Counted from the stretch's first letter, positions 1 through 8,963 are shown. The stretch: 64,000 nucleotides of DNA from RDXT01 sp033765305 (GCA_033765305.1 JANRID010000040.1:124001-188000), one strand, 5' to 3'. Notes: a model not told the origin generated them from the sequence alone. Numbers and translations are program-made.

Positions 1-1259
1 TCCTGCACCTCGAACACCGCCTCGAAGCGGCTCAGATCCGGCTGGAACGCCCGCTTCCGCTTGCGTTCGTAGCGGTACACGCGCTTGCCCAGCTCCTCGA
101 AAAAGGGAAATCCCAGGGTTTCATACGCGTAGCGGTCGTCGTTGAAAATGCCGTCCTCGTTCACCAGCACCACGGCCGAGAGCAGAAATTCCGTGCCATG
201 CCGGAAATCAGCCAGGTAGGCATTGTCGATGAGGTAGCCGTAAGCGTCGCCCACCTTGTTGAAGATGCGGATATGGCGGGGAATGCGGGGCCTGCTGCCG
301 CCGTAGCGGAAAAACTTGACCCAGCCGTCGGGGTAGGTGCGGGGGTCGTAGCGGGGATCGCGGCTTTCGCGGGGCGTGAGGGCCAGATAGCGCCAGAGGA
401 AGCGGTAATCCTCCTCCGTCAGCTGAAAGCGCCGCTGCGGCGGCACGGATTCAGGAAAGAGCACCGCTTTGAGCATTTCCTGCTGGGTTTCCAGGGGCAG
501 GCAGTTTTTTCCGGCAAACTCGAAAGGCGCCTGCACCAGCGTATCGCCCTGGTAGTAGCCGGTTCCTTTGGGAATGGAAGGCGGATGCGGAATAGGCTGT
601 CCGTTGCAGCGGGCGGGCTGGCTGTAGACGAGGGAATCGCCCCGGAAAAAGCGGACCGGATTGGTGCAGCGGTTCTGCTCCGCGCTCAGGGTGCGTTCGA
701 GGCGGTGCACGATGCGCACGCCTTCGTAGCCCTTGGCCAGCAGCCCTTCGTGCAGGGGCCCCTGGCCGGTGAACTCATACAGGCGGTTGAAGGCGTCGTT
801 GTCGCTGACGAGCAGGATTTTTTTGATGTAATGCGCTGCCGAAGGCAGGCCGCCGGCGGCGCTGGTGTCGCGCAGCACGCGTATCTGGCCGCTGAAGGCG
901 CTGTCGGTGAGCATCACCGAATATTTATCCAGGCCATCGATGGCGAGTGTATTCAGCTGCTCCAGCGCCATCAGGGCCGCGGGCAGCTTGACGGTGCTGG
1001 CAGGATAAAAATAGGCATCCGGGTCCACGCGGTAGCGCCACGAGGTAAAATGCGGATGGTTGGCGCTGTCGCGGTCGATCTGGGTGTACAGGATCTGAAC
1101 CTCATAGCGGGCGGGATCGGCCAGGATGCGGCGCATGGCCTTGCCGGGCCGGGCGAGCATCTGGGCCAGGGGGTCGGGCTGGGCCGCCAGGCCGGCGGTG
1201 GAGCACAGCAGGAGCAGACATACAAACCGTCGCACAGGCCAGGGATACATCGGGTACAT
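1..1259 (-). CDS. Secreted serine hydrolase of the class A beta-lactamase fold (3' end outside window)
   Basis: The reading frame is open from the start codon to the window edge, so the C-terminus is missing (419 codons present). The N-terminus is a signal peptide (RRFVCLLLLCSTAGLAAQ). Three active-site motifs of the penicillin-recognising serine hydrolase fold are visible in order: STVK at about residues 88-91 (nucleophile Ser and Lys), SDN at 152-154, and a KVG triad in FNKVGDAYG in place of KTG. This matches the beta-lactamase-like hydrolases common in Bacteroidota, acting in the periplasm or on the surface; the substrate cannot be told and antibiotic resistance should not be assumed. It begins 6 nt after the stop of the rRNA methyltransferase gene and is probably co-transcribed with it. 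A second in-frame ATG lies 9 nt downstream. Confidence 0.8.
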   Translation of the reverse strand, partial: MYPMYPWPVRRFVCLLLLCSTAGLAAQPDPLAQMLARPGKAMRRILADPARYEVQILYTQIDRDSANHPHFTSWRYRVDPDAYFYPASTVKLPAALMALEQLNTLAIDGLDKYSVMLTDSAFSGQIRVLRDTSAAGGLPSAAHYIKKILLVSDNDAFNRLYEFTGQGPLHEGLLAKGYEGVRIVHRLERTLSAEQNRCTNPVRFFRGDSLVYSQPARCNGQPIPHPPSIPKGTGYYQGDTLVQAPFEFAGKNCLPLETQQEMLKAVLFPESVPPQRRFQLTEEDYRFLWRYLALTPRESRDPRYDPRTYPDGWVKFFRYGGSRPRIPRHIRIFNKVGDAYGYLIDNAYLADFRHGTEFLLSAVVLVNEDGIFNDDRYAYETLGFPFFEELGKRVYRYERKRKRAFQPDLSRFEAVFEVQ

Positions 1260-1265
1260 ATAGGT

Positions 1266-2654
1266 TCAGGAGTCTGACAGCCAATCGCCTGCCGTCCATT
1301 CAGGCAAGGCGGCGGGGAGATTCATCCGCAGCACCCAGGCGGCGGGGAAGTAGTTGTTGAAGCGGGAGCCGAGCTGCTTGGCCCAGCCCATCGGCTGGCC
1401 CCGGTAGCAGGCCAGGGCCCAGCCTGGCGGGCCGGGCGCGGCGAAGGATTCGCGCTTGAGGTAGCGGAGGGCCTCCAGCCGTGCGAATTCCATCAGGCTG
1501 GCCTGGCTGCGGTCGAGCGCGGGGGAGAAGGCCAGTTCCGGTGCCGGGCGGCCGGGCCCGCTGGTGAGCGGCAGTCCGGCGAGGCGCAGGCGGAGCCTGC
1601 GCTGGAGCACCGGCCACAGCGGCGCAGACGGCTCCGGCAGGGCCAGCAGGTGCTCCTGATGCTCCAGCACGGCATATGCCACCGGTTCCAGGAGCCTGGC
1701 AGGCAGCGCCTCCACCGCCTTGCGGGGCGCGAGGGGCAGCCTGCCGGCATCCGGCTTGCTGCGGCTGCCGGCAGACCCGCCAGGCTTGCGGCAGAGCGCC
1801 ATGAAAAACCCTTCGCCCTGCACGCGGTGCGGCCAGCAGCGGTAGCCGGCGGCTTGCCCCGCCGCGACTTCCTCGATGCCCCAGGCCCCGGGCAGGTCCA
1901 GCCGCAGCCATTCCGCCCCGCCGGTTTCCGTCAGCCAATGCAGATGGTCCTCATTTTCAGCGGGATTGAAGGTGCAGGTGCTGTAGATCAGCAGGCCGCC
2001 GGGCTTCAGGGCCGGCCACACATCGGCCAGGATGCGGCGCTGCCGGGCGGCGCAGTGCGCCGCCTGGTCTTCCGTCCATTCCTGCACGGCATGGGGGTCT
2101 TTGCGGAAGAGGCCCTCGCCGGAGCAGGGCGCATCGGTCAGCACCACATCGAAGAGGCCCTCCAGCGCGGCAAAGTCGCGGGGATCGTTCTGGGAGACCA
2201 GCACGCCGGGCTGCCCCCATTTCACGAGGTTTTCGGTCAGGATGGGGGTGCGGGTCTGGATCACCTCATTGGCTACGAGCAGGCTGCCGGGCGGCAGCAT
2301 AGAAGCCATGAGGGTGGCTTTGCCGCCGGGCGCGCCGCAGAGGTCGAGGGCGAGCAGGGGCCTCTGCGCCGGCAGGTGCTGGCGCAGCGCCTGTCCGATC
2401 AGCATGGAGCTGGCCTCCTGCACGTAGTAGACGCCGGCATGCAGCCAGGGGTCGAGGGCAAAGAGGGGCCGCTCCGGCAGGTAATAGCCGGTATCGCACC
2501 AGGGGACGCGGGGCAGGCGCAGGCCTTGGGGGAGTTTGGCAGGCTGAATGCGGAGGCTGACGGGCGCGGGCGTCTCCAGCGACGCTTCGAAGTCGGCGGC
2601 TTCGGCGCCGAGCTGGCCCCGGATGCGCTGGCGGAAGGCTTCAGGCAGATGCAT
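1266..2654 (-). CDS. rRNA cytosine-C5 methyltransferase, RsmF/NOL1-NOP2-Sun family
   Basis: A 462-residue SAM-dependent RNA m5C methyltransferase. The SAM-binding motif DLCGAPGGKATLMAS is near residues 104-118. The two cysteines of the family are present: Cys177 in TDAPCSGEG (catalytic nucleophile motif IV/VI region) and Cys227 in YSTCTFNPAENE. The C-terminal part (about 290-462) resembles the RsmF-type RNA-binding region. Length and motif order fit RsmF/YebU-like enzymes that modify 16S rRNA, but the exact target base is inference. The start overlaps the end of the upstream membrane-protein gene by 14 nt, and a serine hydrolase gene follows after 6 nt, suggesting a three-gene transcript. Confidence 0.88.
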   Translation of the reverse strand: MHLPEAFRQRIRGQLGAEAADFEASLETPAPVSLRIQPAKLPQGLRLPRVPWCDTGYYLPERPLFALDPWLHAGVYYVQEASSMLIGQALRQHLPAQRPLLALDLCGAPGGKATLMASMLPPGSLLVANEVIQTRTPILTENLVKWGQPGVLVSQNDPRDFAALEGLFDVVLTDAPCSGEGLFRKDPHAVQEWTEDQAAHCAARQRRILADVWPALKPGGLLIYSTCTFNPAENEDHLHWLTETGGAEWLRLDLPGAWGIEEVAAGQAAGYRCWPHRVQGEGFFMALCRKPGGSAGSRSKPDAGRLPLAPRKAVEALPARLLEPVAYAVLEHQEHLLALPEPSAPLWPVLQRRLRLRLAGLPLTSGPGRPAPELAFSPALDRSQASLMEFARLEALRYLKRESFAAPGPPGWALACYRGQPMGWAKQLGSRFNNYFPAAWVLRMNLPAALPEWTAGDWLSDS

Positions 2655-3366
2655 GGGCAGGCCGGGGCTGAGGGGTGAATGCGAGCAGCAGGATGAGCGG
2701 TGCGCAGGCGTGGGGCACGCGGATGAGGGTTTCGGCGCTCCAGTAGAGCACTTCTTCCCAGGTGCTGTGGGCGTGGAGGTGCGCGGCTGCGCGTGCGAGG
2801 GCGGTGAGGCTGCCCCAGAGGACCATGTAGATCAGGGCCGGGCGCGGGCGGCGGGTGAAAAGCAGCATGGCGGCTGCCAGATCCGCCAGGCCGATGCCGA
2901 AGAGGAACTCCTGGGCCGCCGGCGGGGTCAGGTGCAGGAGCCGGGCGGTCATGGAGAGAAACTGCGGCGGGGTGGGGAAGGGCCAGCCAAGGGCGTAGAT
3001 CCCGTGCCCGGCGAAGGTGCCGGCAAGGGCCAGCCTGAGCGCCAGGACCGGCGGGCGGGATCCGGGCAGGCTTAGCCAGGCCAGCAGGGGCAGGGTGGCG
3101 ATGCGCAGGCTATGTTCGATGAGCTGCGGCCATTCGTATCCGCTGTCTGACCAGCGCCGGAGGGTGAGTGCCAGAATGGCCGCGGAGGCGGGGAGCAGGG
3201 CGATGGCCCGCATGCGCGAAGGCGGCAGCCAGCCTGCGGCAATGGTGCCCAGCATCAGCAGGGCGAGCAGCAGGCCGGCCGGATGCTCCGGCAGCACGGC
3301 GGCCTGCATCAGCCAGGCCATACCCAGCAGCAGCGCTGTTGCTCCGGTCCGCAGTCCTTGCTCCAT
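2641..3366 (-). CDS. Integral membrane protein, family not recognised
   Basis: A 241-residue protein that is mostly hydrophobic, with about seven potential membrane segments (for example around TGATALLLGMAWLMQA and LYWSAETLIRVPHACAPLIL). No catalytic motif is seen. The start MEQGLRTG was chosen because a consensus TATGTTTG promoter element lies 5 nt upstream; an in-frame ATG 12 nt earlier would lie inside that element. Its 3' end overlaps the methyltransferase gene by 14 nt. Function unknown. Confidence 0.7.
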   Translation of the reverse strand: MEQGLRTGATALLLGMAWLMQAAVLPEHPAGLLLALLMLGTIAAGWLPPSRMRAIALLPASAAILALTLRRWSDSGYEWPQLIEHSLRIATLPLLAWLSLPGSRPPVLALRLALAGTFAGHGIYALGWPFPTPPQFLSMTARLLHLTPPAAQEFLFGIGLADLAAAMLLFTRRPRPALIYMVLWGSLTALARAAAHLHAHSTWEEVLYWSAETLIRVPHACAPLILLLAFTPQPRPAHASA

Positions 3367-3371
3367 GTCTG

Positions 3372-3379
3372 CAAACATA
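3372..3379 (-). promoter_or_regulatory. Promoter -7 element TATGTTTG
   Basis: Exact match to the Bacteroidota -7 consensus TAnnTTTG, 5 nt before the chosen ATG of the membrane-protein gene, implying a leaderless or almost leaderless mRNA. No clear -33 TTTG is seen. Confidence 0.5.
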
Positions 3380-3495
3380 CAGCAGATCCGAAAAATAATT
3401 TCACCTGCACCCAACCGAAGCCGGGTTCCCTGCGTGTTGCCTCCTGAAAGGCGCCATTCCTCATTCCTTCACCGATCAAAGCACCTGTACTTTAT

Positions 3496-5772
3496 ATGCG
3501 TATGCGATCTGTTTATCTGCTTCTGCTGAGCCTGCTGCTGCCTGTGGCGGCATGGGCCCAGATCCCCCCGGTCTGGATCGGCGGCGAGGTCACAGCCCTC
3601 CAGGGCAACCTGCCCGTCCCGCATCATCCGGTGAACATTACGCTCAGCGGCCCCGGCTTCACCCTGTCGAGCAGCGTGATGACCGACTCCACCGGCCACT
3701 TTGCGGACACGCTTCAGCCGCCTGTAGGCTTCAATGCTGGAACGGCGATCGTCACGACAGCCGACTGCAACGGATCGGTTGTCACGGACTCCGCGCTGGT
3801 TACTTCTGGAAACCCCGGAGCCTATTTCACCCTGAACATCTGCCCCAACCTGAACGCATGTGCAGCAGCCTTTGGCGTTTCGCTGGCTCCGAGTGCACCG
3901 CTCGATGTGCAGTTCCTGAACTTTTCGGTGGCGGGCGACCCCACCGTGCCGCTGCAGTTTCAGTGGAGCTTCGGGGACGGCACCTCTTCGGTGGATTTCG
4001 AGCCGCTCCATACCTTTCCGGCTCCGGGCATATACACGATCTGCCTGACCATTTCCAATGGCAGCGGCTGCACCGACCAGTTCTGCGTCCCTGTACAGGT
4101 CGGCAGTCTGCAGGGCAACTGCAGCGCGTATTTCACCAGCATTCAGGGCAGCAGCCCCTATGTGTACTACTTCCAGGTGGACAGCAGCAGCTACCTGCCG
4201 GGTGCTACGTATATCTGGGACTTCGGCGACAGCTCCGGCATCGCCTACGGCGGCCCCGGCATCCTGCACATGTTCCCTTCCGCCGGTTTTTATCCCGTCT
4301 GCCTGACGGTGATCGACTCCGCTAACTTCTGCCAGGATACCTACTGCGATGCAGTATTTGTGATTGATTCCACATCTGCCTGCGACGCGCAGTTTTCGGT
4401 GCAGACCGACGGGCTGCACGCGATCTTCCACCCCTTCACCTTCCTGCCGACGAGCTCATACAGCTGGGATTTCGGCGATGGGAATACGGCTTTCGGTGCA
4501 GGCGGCGCATTCCACCTCTACCCGAGCTACGGCACCTACACCGCCTGCCTGATTGTGTCGGACAGCCTGTTCGGGTGCAGCGATACCGTATGCCAGCAGA
4601 TCACGGTGGCCCCGCCTGCCTGCGTAGCAGACTTCACCTGGAGCATCGACTCGACCGGTCTGGCTGCATTCACCAACCTTTCGGCTACGGCCAATCCTGC
4701 CACAACGGTATACTACTGGTACTTCAGCGACAGCACCATCTCGACCGATGCCAATCCGGTGCATCAGTTCGTGGGCACCGGCCCCTGGAGCGCCTGCCTG
4801 ATCGTCTCCGACACCAGCAACGGCTGCACCGCTGCCGACTGCGCCGTCCTGGATCTCAACAGCCAGCTCCTGACCATCAGCGGCGCCGTGGTGTACGACA
4901 GCCTGAGCCAGTTCATCTCGCCGATGGGAACAGCCTACCTGATCAAATACGACAGCCTCGCCGGCACGCTGAGCATGGTCGATTCCACGGATTTCTTCCT
5001 GTACTACAGCTTCGACAACGTGGTGCCGGGCGACTACCTGGTGAAGGCTGTGCTGTCGCCGCAGGATCCGTTCTACGCGAACTACATGCCGACCTACCTG
5101 GGCGATGTGCTCTTCTGGTACGAGGCGACGGGCGTGGTGGTGACCAATGCCCATGTGACGGTGCCCTTTATCCAGCTGATTCCGGGGAACAATCCGGGCG
5201 GACCCGGCTTCATCGGCGGCCTGGTGGGACAGGGCGCCAACAAGACCGGCAATACCGGCATCGGCAACGTATCGGTGATGCTGATGCATCAGAGCGGCGA
5301 GGCGGCTGCCTATACCTTCACCCACAACGACGGCACCTACAGCTTCGACAACCTCGCCTACGGCACCTACACGCTGCATGTCGAGATGGCCGGCCGCTAC
5401 AGCGATGCGATCACCGTGACGCTGAGCCCGCAGACGCCTTCGGCGGAGGGTCAGGATTTCGAGGTGAAAGAACACACGGTGGTGGCGGCTACGACCAGCA
5501 TCGGCGAACTGGCCGGCGGACGCCTGCTGGGCATCTATCCCAACCCGGCCGGCAGCCGCGCCTCGGTGGAGCTTTCGCTCGACCAGCCGGCAGCGATCTC
5601 GCTGAGCATCCTGAGCCTGAACGGCCAGATCCTGCAGCGCATGGAAGCCGGTTCCCGGATCGGCGAAGTCGCCATCCCGCTGGACCTGAGCAGCCTCCCG
5701 GACGGCGTATACCTGGTGGAAATCCGCTCCGGCGATACCCGCACGGTGACCCGTCTCATGAAAGGATTGTAA
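3496..5772 (+). CDS. Large secreted PKD-repeat protein with T9SS type A sorting domain
   Basis: A 758-residue surface or secreted protein. It begins with a signal peptide (YLLLLSLLLPVAAWAQ). Four PKD-like immunoglobulin-fold repeats follow at about 130-200, 209-290, 297-372 and 377-452, recognisable by WSFGDGTSS, WDFGDSSG, WDFGDGN and a degenerate WYFSDST. Residues about 457-655 look like carboxypeptidase-regulatory/CNA-B type beta modules. The last 80 residues (IYPNPAGS ... LPDGVYLVEI) are a type A C-terminal sorting domain, which directs export through the type IX secretion system and cleavage at the surface. Many cysteines lie in the PKD region. A terminator follows. The next genes encode an ECF sigma cascade, but the terminator argues for separate transcription. 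Confidence 0.88.
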   Translation: MRMRSVYLLLLSLLLPVAAWAQIPPVWIGGEVTALQGNLPVPHHPVNITLSGPGFTLSSSVMTDSTGHFADTLQPPVGFNAGTAIVTTADCNGSVVTDSALVTSGNPGAYFTLNICPNLNACAAAFGVSLAPSAPLDVQFLNFSVAGDPTVPLQFQWSFGDGTSSVDFEPLHTFPAPGIYTICLTISNGSGCTDQFCVPVQVGSLQGNCSAYFTSIQGSSPYVYYFQVDSSSYLPGATYIWDFGDSSGIAYGGPGILHMFPSAGFYPVCLTVIDSANFCQDTYCDAVFVIDSTSACDAQFSVQTDGLHAIFHPFTFLPTSSYSWDFGDGNTAFGAGGAFHLYPSYGTYTACLIVSDSLFGCSDTVCQQITVAPPACVADFTWSIDSTGLAAFTNLSATANPATTVYYWYFSDSTISTDANPVHQFVGTGPWSACLIVSDTSNGCTAADCAVLDLNSQLLTISGAVVYDSLSQFISPMGTAYLIKYDSLAGTLSMVDSTDFFLYYSFDNVVPGDYLVKAVLSPQDPFYANYMPTYLGDVLFWYEATGVVVTNAHVTVPFIQLIPGNNPGGPGFIGGLVGQGANKTGNTGIGNVSVMLMHQSGEAAAYTFTHNDGTYSFDNLAYGTYTLHVEMAGRYSDAITVTLSPQTPSAEGQDFEVKEHTVVAATTSIGELAGGRLLGIYPNPAGSRASVELSLDQPAAISLSILSLNGQILQRMEAGSRIGEVAIPLDLSSLPDGVYLVEIRSGDTRTVTRLMKGL

Positions 5773-5807
5773 TTGGCAATGAGATCTGCGTAATTTTCGT
5801 ATCCCGT

Positions 5808-5845
5808 CCTTCCGGCAGCGCGAAGCGTGTGCCGGAAGGGTTTTT
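5808..5845 (+). terminator. Rho-independent terminator
   Basis: A perfect 10-bp stem (CCTTCCGGCA pairing with TGCCGGAAGG) with a 12-nt loop is followed by G and five T. It lies 35 nt after the PKD/T9SS gene and before the sigma-factor gene. Confidence 0.8.
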
Positions 5846-5855
5846 AAACAGGCGC

Positions 5856-5863
5856 CACCTTCG
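5856..5863 (+). promoter_or_regulatory. Possible promoter -7 element CACCTTCG
   Basis: A near match to TAnnTTTG placed 7 nt before the ECF sigma-factor ATG, directly after the terminator. The first base deviates, so this is weaker than the other elements listed. Confidence 0.35.
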
Positions 5864-5870
5864 TTTCCGC

Positions 5871-6440
5871 ATGGTAGAACCTCGCCTCATCGAAGCATGT
5901 ATCCGGGAGGACCGGCTGGCGCAGTCGGAGCTGTACCGGCGCTGCTTCCCCGTGCTGATGGGGATCTGCATGCGCTACTGCCGGGACCGGGACGAGGCTT
6001 CGGCGATTCTGAACGAAGGGTTTCTGAAAATCCTCCGAGGCCTGCGCAAGCGGGCCGAGCAGGTGCCCTTCGAGGTCTGGATCCGGCGGATTATGATCAA
6101 CACGGTCATCGATGCCTTCCGCAAGGCCCGCCGCGAGCGCGAGACCATGCAGGCGCTCGATGAAGGAGCGGGCGAAATGGCATATCTCGCCCCTGACTAC
6201 AACGAAGCCGAGCGCCGGCTGGACGCGGAGCAGGTGGAGGCCATGATTGCCTCGCTGCCGCTGATGACGCGCCAGGTATTCAACCTCTTCGCAATCGACG
6301 GCTACAGCCATCAGGAAATTGCGGCGATGCTGCAGATTTCCGAGGGCACCTCCAAATGGCATGTGCATGCCGCCCGGAGCCGGGTGGCCGAGATGATCCG
6401 GAAGCAATTGCAAAACCCTAAACCGGTTTTCCATGAATGA
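5871..6440 (+). CDS. RNA polymerase ECF sigma-70 factor
   Basis: A 189-residue extracytoplasmic-function sigma factor. Region 2 spans about residues 10-75 (YRRCFPVLMGICMRYCRDRD ... FEVWIRRIMIN) and region 4 about 125-180, with the helix-turn-helix DGYSHQEIAAMLQISEGTSK. It directs RNA polymerase to a regulon and is presumably held by a membrane-bound inhibitor. The reading frame is open upstream, but the terminator and the ATG at this site mark the real start. The next gene overlaps by 8 nt (ATGAATGA), the classic arrangement with a cognate anti-sigma factor. Confidence 0.92.
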   Translation: MVEPRLIEACIREDRLAQSELYRRCFPVLMGICMRYCRDRDEASAILNEGFLKILRGLRKRAEQVPFEVWIRRIMINTVIDAFRKARRERETMQALDEGAGEMAYLAPDYNEAERRLDAEQVEAMIASLPLMTRQVFNLFAIDGYSHQEIAAMLQISEGTSKWHVHAARSRVAEMIRKQLQNPKPVFHE

Positions 6441-7650
6441 GCAGCATCCCCTGGACGAACTGCTGAAGCGGAAGCTGGCCGAGTCGGCGCATGAAGCCAG
6501 CGCGGCGGACTGGGCCGCCGCCGAAGCGCTGCTGGGCCGCCGCCGGCGCAGGAGAGGTCTGTGGATCTGGCTGATGCTGGCGCCAGTCCTGCTGGCCGGC
6601 ATGCTGTGGCAGGCCCTGCTGCGGCAGGACGCAGCCGCTGGTGACGCTGGCGGGCGGCAGGCTCCGGCTGCCCTGTCCGGATGGGCCGGGCCAGCAGACA
6701 CCCTTTGTCCGCCGGCTCCGGCCTCCAGCTCCCTGCCCCTGGCCCGCGCAGTGCCGCAGCGGCAAGCCGCGCGCCGGACCGCTGCCGGCAGCCCTGCCGC
6801 GCAGCCTGGCGCCCAGGAGGCCCGCCTCCCCGGGACCGGACCGGCTGCATCCGGTTCAGCGTCCATATCAGCGTCCGGACCGGCACCTGCCGCTGCCTCC
6901 AAGGACAGAGCTGCGGCGCCTGCGCCACGCTTCCGCGCCTTCAGCCTCTCCCGCCTCGCTGCCCGCCGCGCCGGCCTGACGGCCGCCGGGCCGCTTCTCC
7001 CGGCGCCGCTGCCGTCTGCCTGGAAGCAGCAGCGCCACCTGCTCGCGCTGCACACGGGCCTCAGCGTGGCCCCCGGCTGGCAGAACCTCGGCACACGCCC
7101 CCAGCCTCTGAGCGCGCACACGATGATCGGCCTGCGCTATGCCCTGCAGCTTACGCCCCGCCTGCGGCTCCAGACCGGGCTGATGTACCAGGGCCGGGGC
7201 GGCCTGGACGCCGACACCGCCGTGCGCAGCACGGAATTCGGCTTCGGCTTTGAATCGCAGGTCACGGAGCTGTCGCCCCGGCGCATGCACTGGATCGAGC
7301 TGCCGCTTCAGGCCGATCTGCGCCTCGGCGGCCGCCACTACCTCCTGGCCGGCGGCTACGCCGCCTGGCTGGCCGATGTCTCCGGCGTGCGCAGCCTGCG
7401 CCTGGCCTCCGACTTCGGCGAGACGCCCCTGAGCCGGGAATCGGCCTGGGGATACCGCCAGGGATTCCGCCGCTGGGACGCCGGCCTGCTGCTCGGCTAC
7501 GGATACTACCTCGGCGACGGCATGCGCCTCACCGGCCAGATGCAGTACGGCCTGCCCGACCTGACGCCGGGAAGCTATTTCCGCAATACCCGCTACCACC
7601 GCTCCATCGGGTTCCGCCTGGGGCTCGAAATCGAACTTACCCGGCTGTGA
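6433..7650 (+). CDS. Membrane-anchored anti-sigma-like protein with C-terminal beta-barrel region
   Basis: A 405-residue protein overlapping the ECF sigma gene. Residues 1-36 form a charged cytoplasmic segment, followed by an Arg6 stretch and one transmembrane helix (about 42-62). Residues 63-200 are a low-complexity Ala/Pro/Ser linker. Residues about 205-405 show alternating aromatic/hydrophobic strands ending in GFRLGLEIELTRL, typical of the outer-membrane beta-barrel (PorT-like) domains that accompany Bacteroidota ECF factors. The inference is that the N-terminus restrains the sigma factor and the C-terminus senses the envelope; no anti-sigma motif is strong enough for certainty. The PKD lipoprotein gene starts 1 nt after its stop. 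Confidence 0.7.
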   Translation: MNEQHPLDELLKRKLAESAHEASAADWAAAEALLGRRRRRRGLWIWLMLAPVLLAGMLWQALLRQDAAAGDAGGRQAPAALSGWAGPADTLCPPAPASSSLPLARAVPQRQAARRTAAGSPAAQPGAQEARLPGTGPAASGSASISASGPAPAAASKDRAAAPAPRFRAFSLSRLAARRAGLTAAGPLLPAPLPSAWKQQRHLLALHTGLSVAPGWQNLGTRPQPLSAHTMIGLRYALQLTPRLRLQTGLMYQGRGGLDADTAVRSTEFGFGFESQVTELSPRRMHWIELPLQADLRLGGRHYLLAGGYAAWLADVSGVRSLRLASDFGETPLSRESAWGYRQGFRRWDAGLLLGYGYYLGDGMRLTGQMQYGLPDLTPGSYFRNTRYHRSIGFRLGLEIELTRL

Positions 7651-7651
7651 C

Positions 7652-8803
7652 ATGGCACGAATACTTCCCTCCCGCCTGCGCGCAGGCGCGCACGCCGCGC
7701 TGCTGCTGACCGCCGCGCTGGCCGCAGCCTGCAGCCTGCAGGAACTGCCGGATGAAGAGACCGGCATGCCGGTGTTTACCCTCGACGGGCTGCTGGAAGG
7801 GCAGCCCCTGCGCCTGCGCGCCGGCCTGGAGGACTATTACCTGCAGACCAGCTACCAGCGCGACGCGGATGCCGGGATCTGGATCATGCAGGGTGCCTTC
7901 GCGCCCGACAATTGCACCAGCTGCCCCGGAAAGCTGGAAATCAGCTTCCGCGACGTGCGCGCAACTGCGCCGGGATCCGGGGTGGACATGCCGGAAGCCC
8001 TGAGCCCCGGCGTGCGCCCCTACTACCTCGCCGACGGCCAGACCGGCGGCTTTGTGTACGAGGTCGTTTTTTTCAACGAATCCCCGCCGGATGCTGCGCA
8101 GTACGAATGGGACTTCGGGGACGGTGCCCTCCACCAGGGGCCCAATCCGGTGCATACCTATTCCGATACAGCCCTGACAGAAGTGCAGGTCTGCCTCGAA
8201 GCAGTGGATGCCAGCGGCTGCAACACAATTGTCTGCTCGCCGGTCCAGCTGGATCCCGGCGGCTGCAGCGCCGACTTCACCTACGAGCTGTTTCCGGGGA
8301 CGAATTTCGTCGGATTTGCAAGTTCGGTGTCCGGCACGCCGCCCTACCGCTTCCGCTGGAGCTTCGGCGACGGCTACGGGGCGCGGCTGGGCAATCCCGG
8401 CTACACCTACGCCGTGCCGGGCCGCTATACGGTATGCATGACCGTAACCGATGCCACGGGCTGCAGCCGCACCGTGTGCAAGACCATTTCGTCCGACCCT
8501 TCGCTCTGCACGTATAATTTCACCTACCAGGTATCGCGCCGGGGCGTGGCCGATCCGCTCCAGGGCGGGCGCGTGCGCGTCCGCTGGACGGATGCCGCAG
8601 GCCGGGTCTGGGATTCCGCCCTGAAGCCCCAGCCTGCGGAGAGCCGCTTCGAGCTGCTCCGCCAGGAGCCCTACCGCGCCAACCTCGACGGCGATCCGAC
8701 GCGGAAGGTGGAGCTGGCCCTGGGCTGCCTGCTGTTTTCGGAGGAGGATACCCTGCGGCTGGAGCAGGTGCAGGCCGTGACCGCTGTGGCCTATCCCGAC
8801 TAA
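7652..8803 (+). CDS. Lipoprotein with two PKD domains
   Basis: A 383-residue protein with a lipoprotein signal peptide ending in the lipobox LAAAC. Two PKD-like domains lie at about 115-205 (YEWDFGDG) and 205-285 (RWSFGDG); both contain the DFGDG/SFGDG loop and paired cysteines. The C-terminal 100 residues are unassigned. It is the last gene of the ECF operon, separated from the anti-sigma-like gene by 1 nt, so it is likely the surface or periplasmic output or sensor partner of that system. Start ATG fixed by the lipobox distance (27 residues). Confidence 0.8.
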   Translation: MARILPSRLRAGAHAALLLTAALAAACSLQELPDEETGMPVFTLDGLLEGQPLRLRAGLEDYYLQTSYQRDADAGIWIMQGAFAPDNCTSCPGKLEISFRDVRATAPGSGVDMPEALSPGVRPYYLADGQTGGFVYEVVFFNESPPDAAQYEWDFGDGALHQGPNPVHTYSDTALTEVQVCLEAVDASGCNTIVCSPVQLDPGGCSADFTYELFPGTNFVGFASSVSGTPPYRFRWSFGDGYGARLGNPGYTYAVPGRYTVCMTVTDATGCSRTVCKTISSDPSLCTYNFTYQVSRRGVADPLQGGRVRVRWTDAAGRVWDSALKPQPAESRFELLRQEPYRANLDGDPTRKVELALGCLLFSEEDTLRLEQVQAVTAVAYPD

Positions 8804-8963
8804 GTAACGCTCAAAGAATAAAATCCGCTTTTGGCTTGATCTCTTGCACGCATACAGCGTCAGAAAAAGCCTCACTTGGCTCGCCAAGCTCGGTTTTTCT
8901 TCCTTGTCTGCGCACAAGATATCTGCGCAAAATCGGGAAGTTATTCTTTTCGCGTTACTAACG
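8804..8963. repeat. Long imperfect inverted repeat between two convergent genes
   Basis: The whole space between two convergent stop codons is an imperfect palindrome with arms of about 80 bp centred near 8881. The outer ends match best: GTAACGCTCAAAGAATAA on the left against the reverse complement GTAACGCGAAAAGAATAA on the right. The centre is CTTGGC-TC-GCCAAG. The middle of the arms aligns at roughly two thirds identity with small gaps. The right arm includes the last codons of the aldo/keto reductase gene. It may be a large bidirectional terminator or a degenerate MITE-like element. Confidence 0.65.
8863..8899. terminator. Bidirectional terminator core
   Basis: The centre of the larger inverted repeat forms CTTGGC/GCCAAG with imperfect outer pairing, flanked by A5 on the left and T5 on the right, so it can serve as an intrinsic terminator for both convergent genes. 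Confidence 0.6.

Noticed and set aside
1..1259. Antibiotic-resistance beta-lactamase
   Set aside because: Motifs show the fold only (STVK, SDN, KVG); the usual Glu166 loop of class A enzymes is not identifiable and similar hydrolases of unknown role are common in this phylum.
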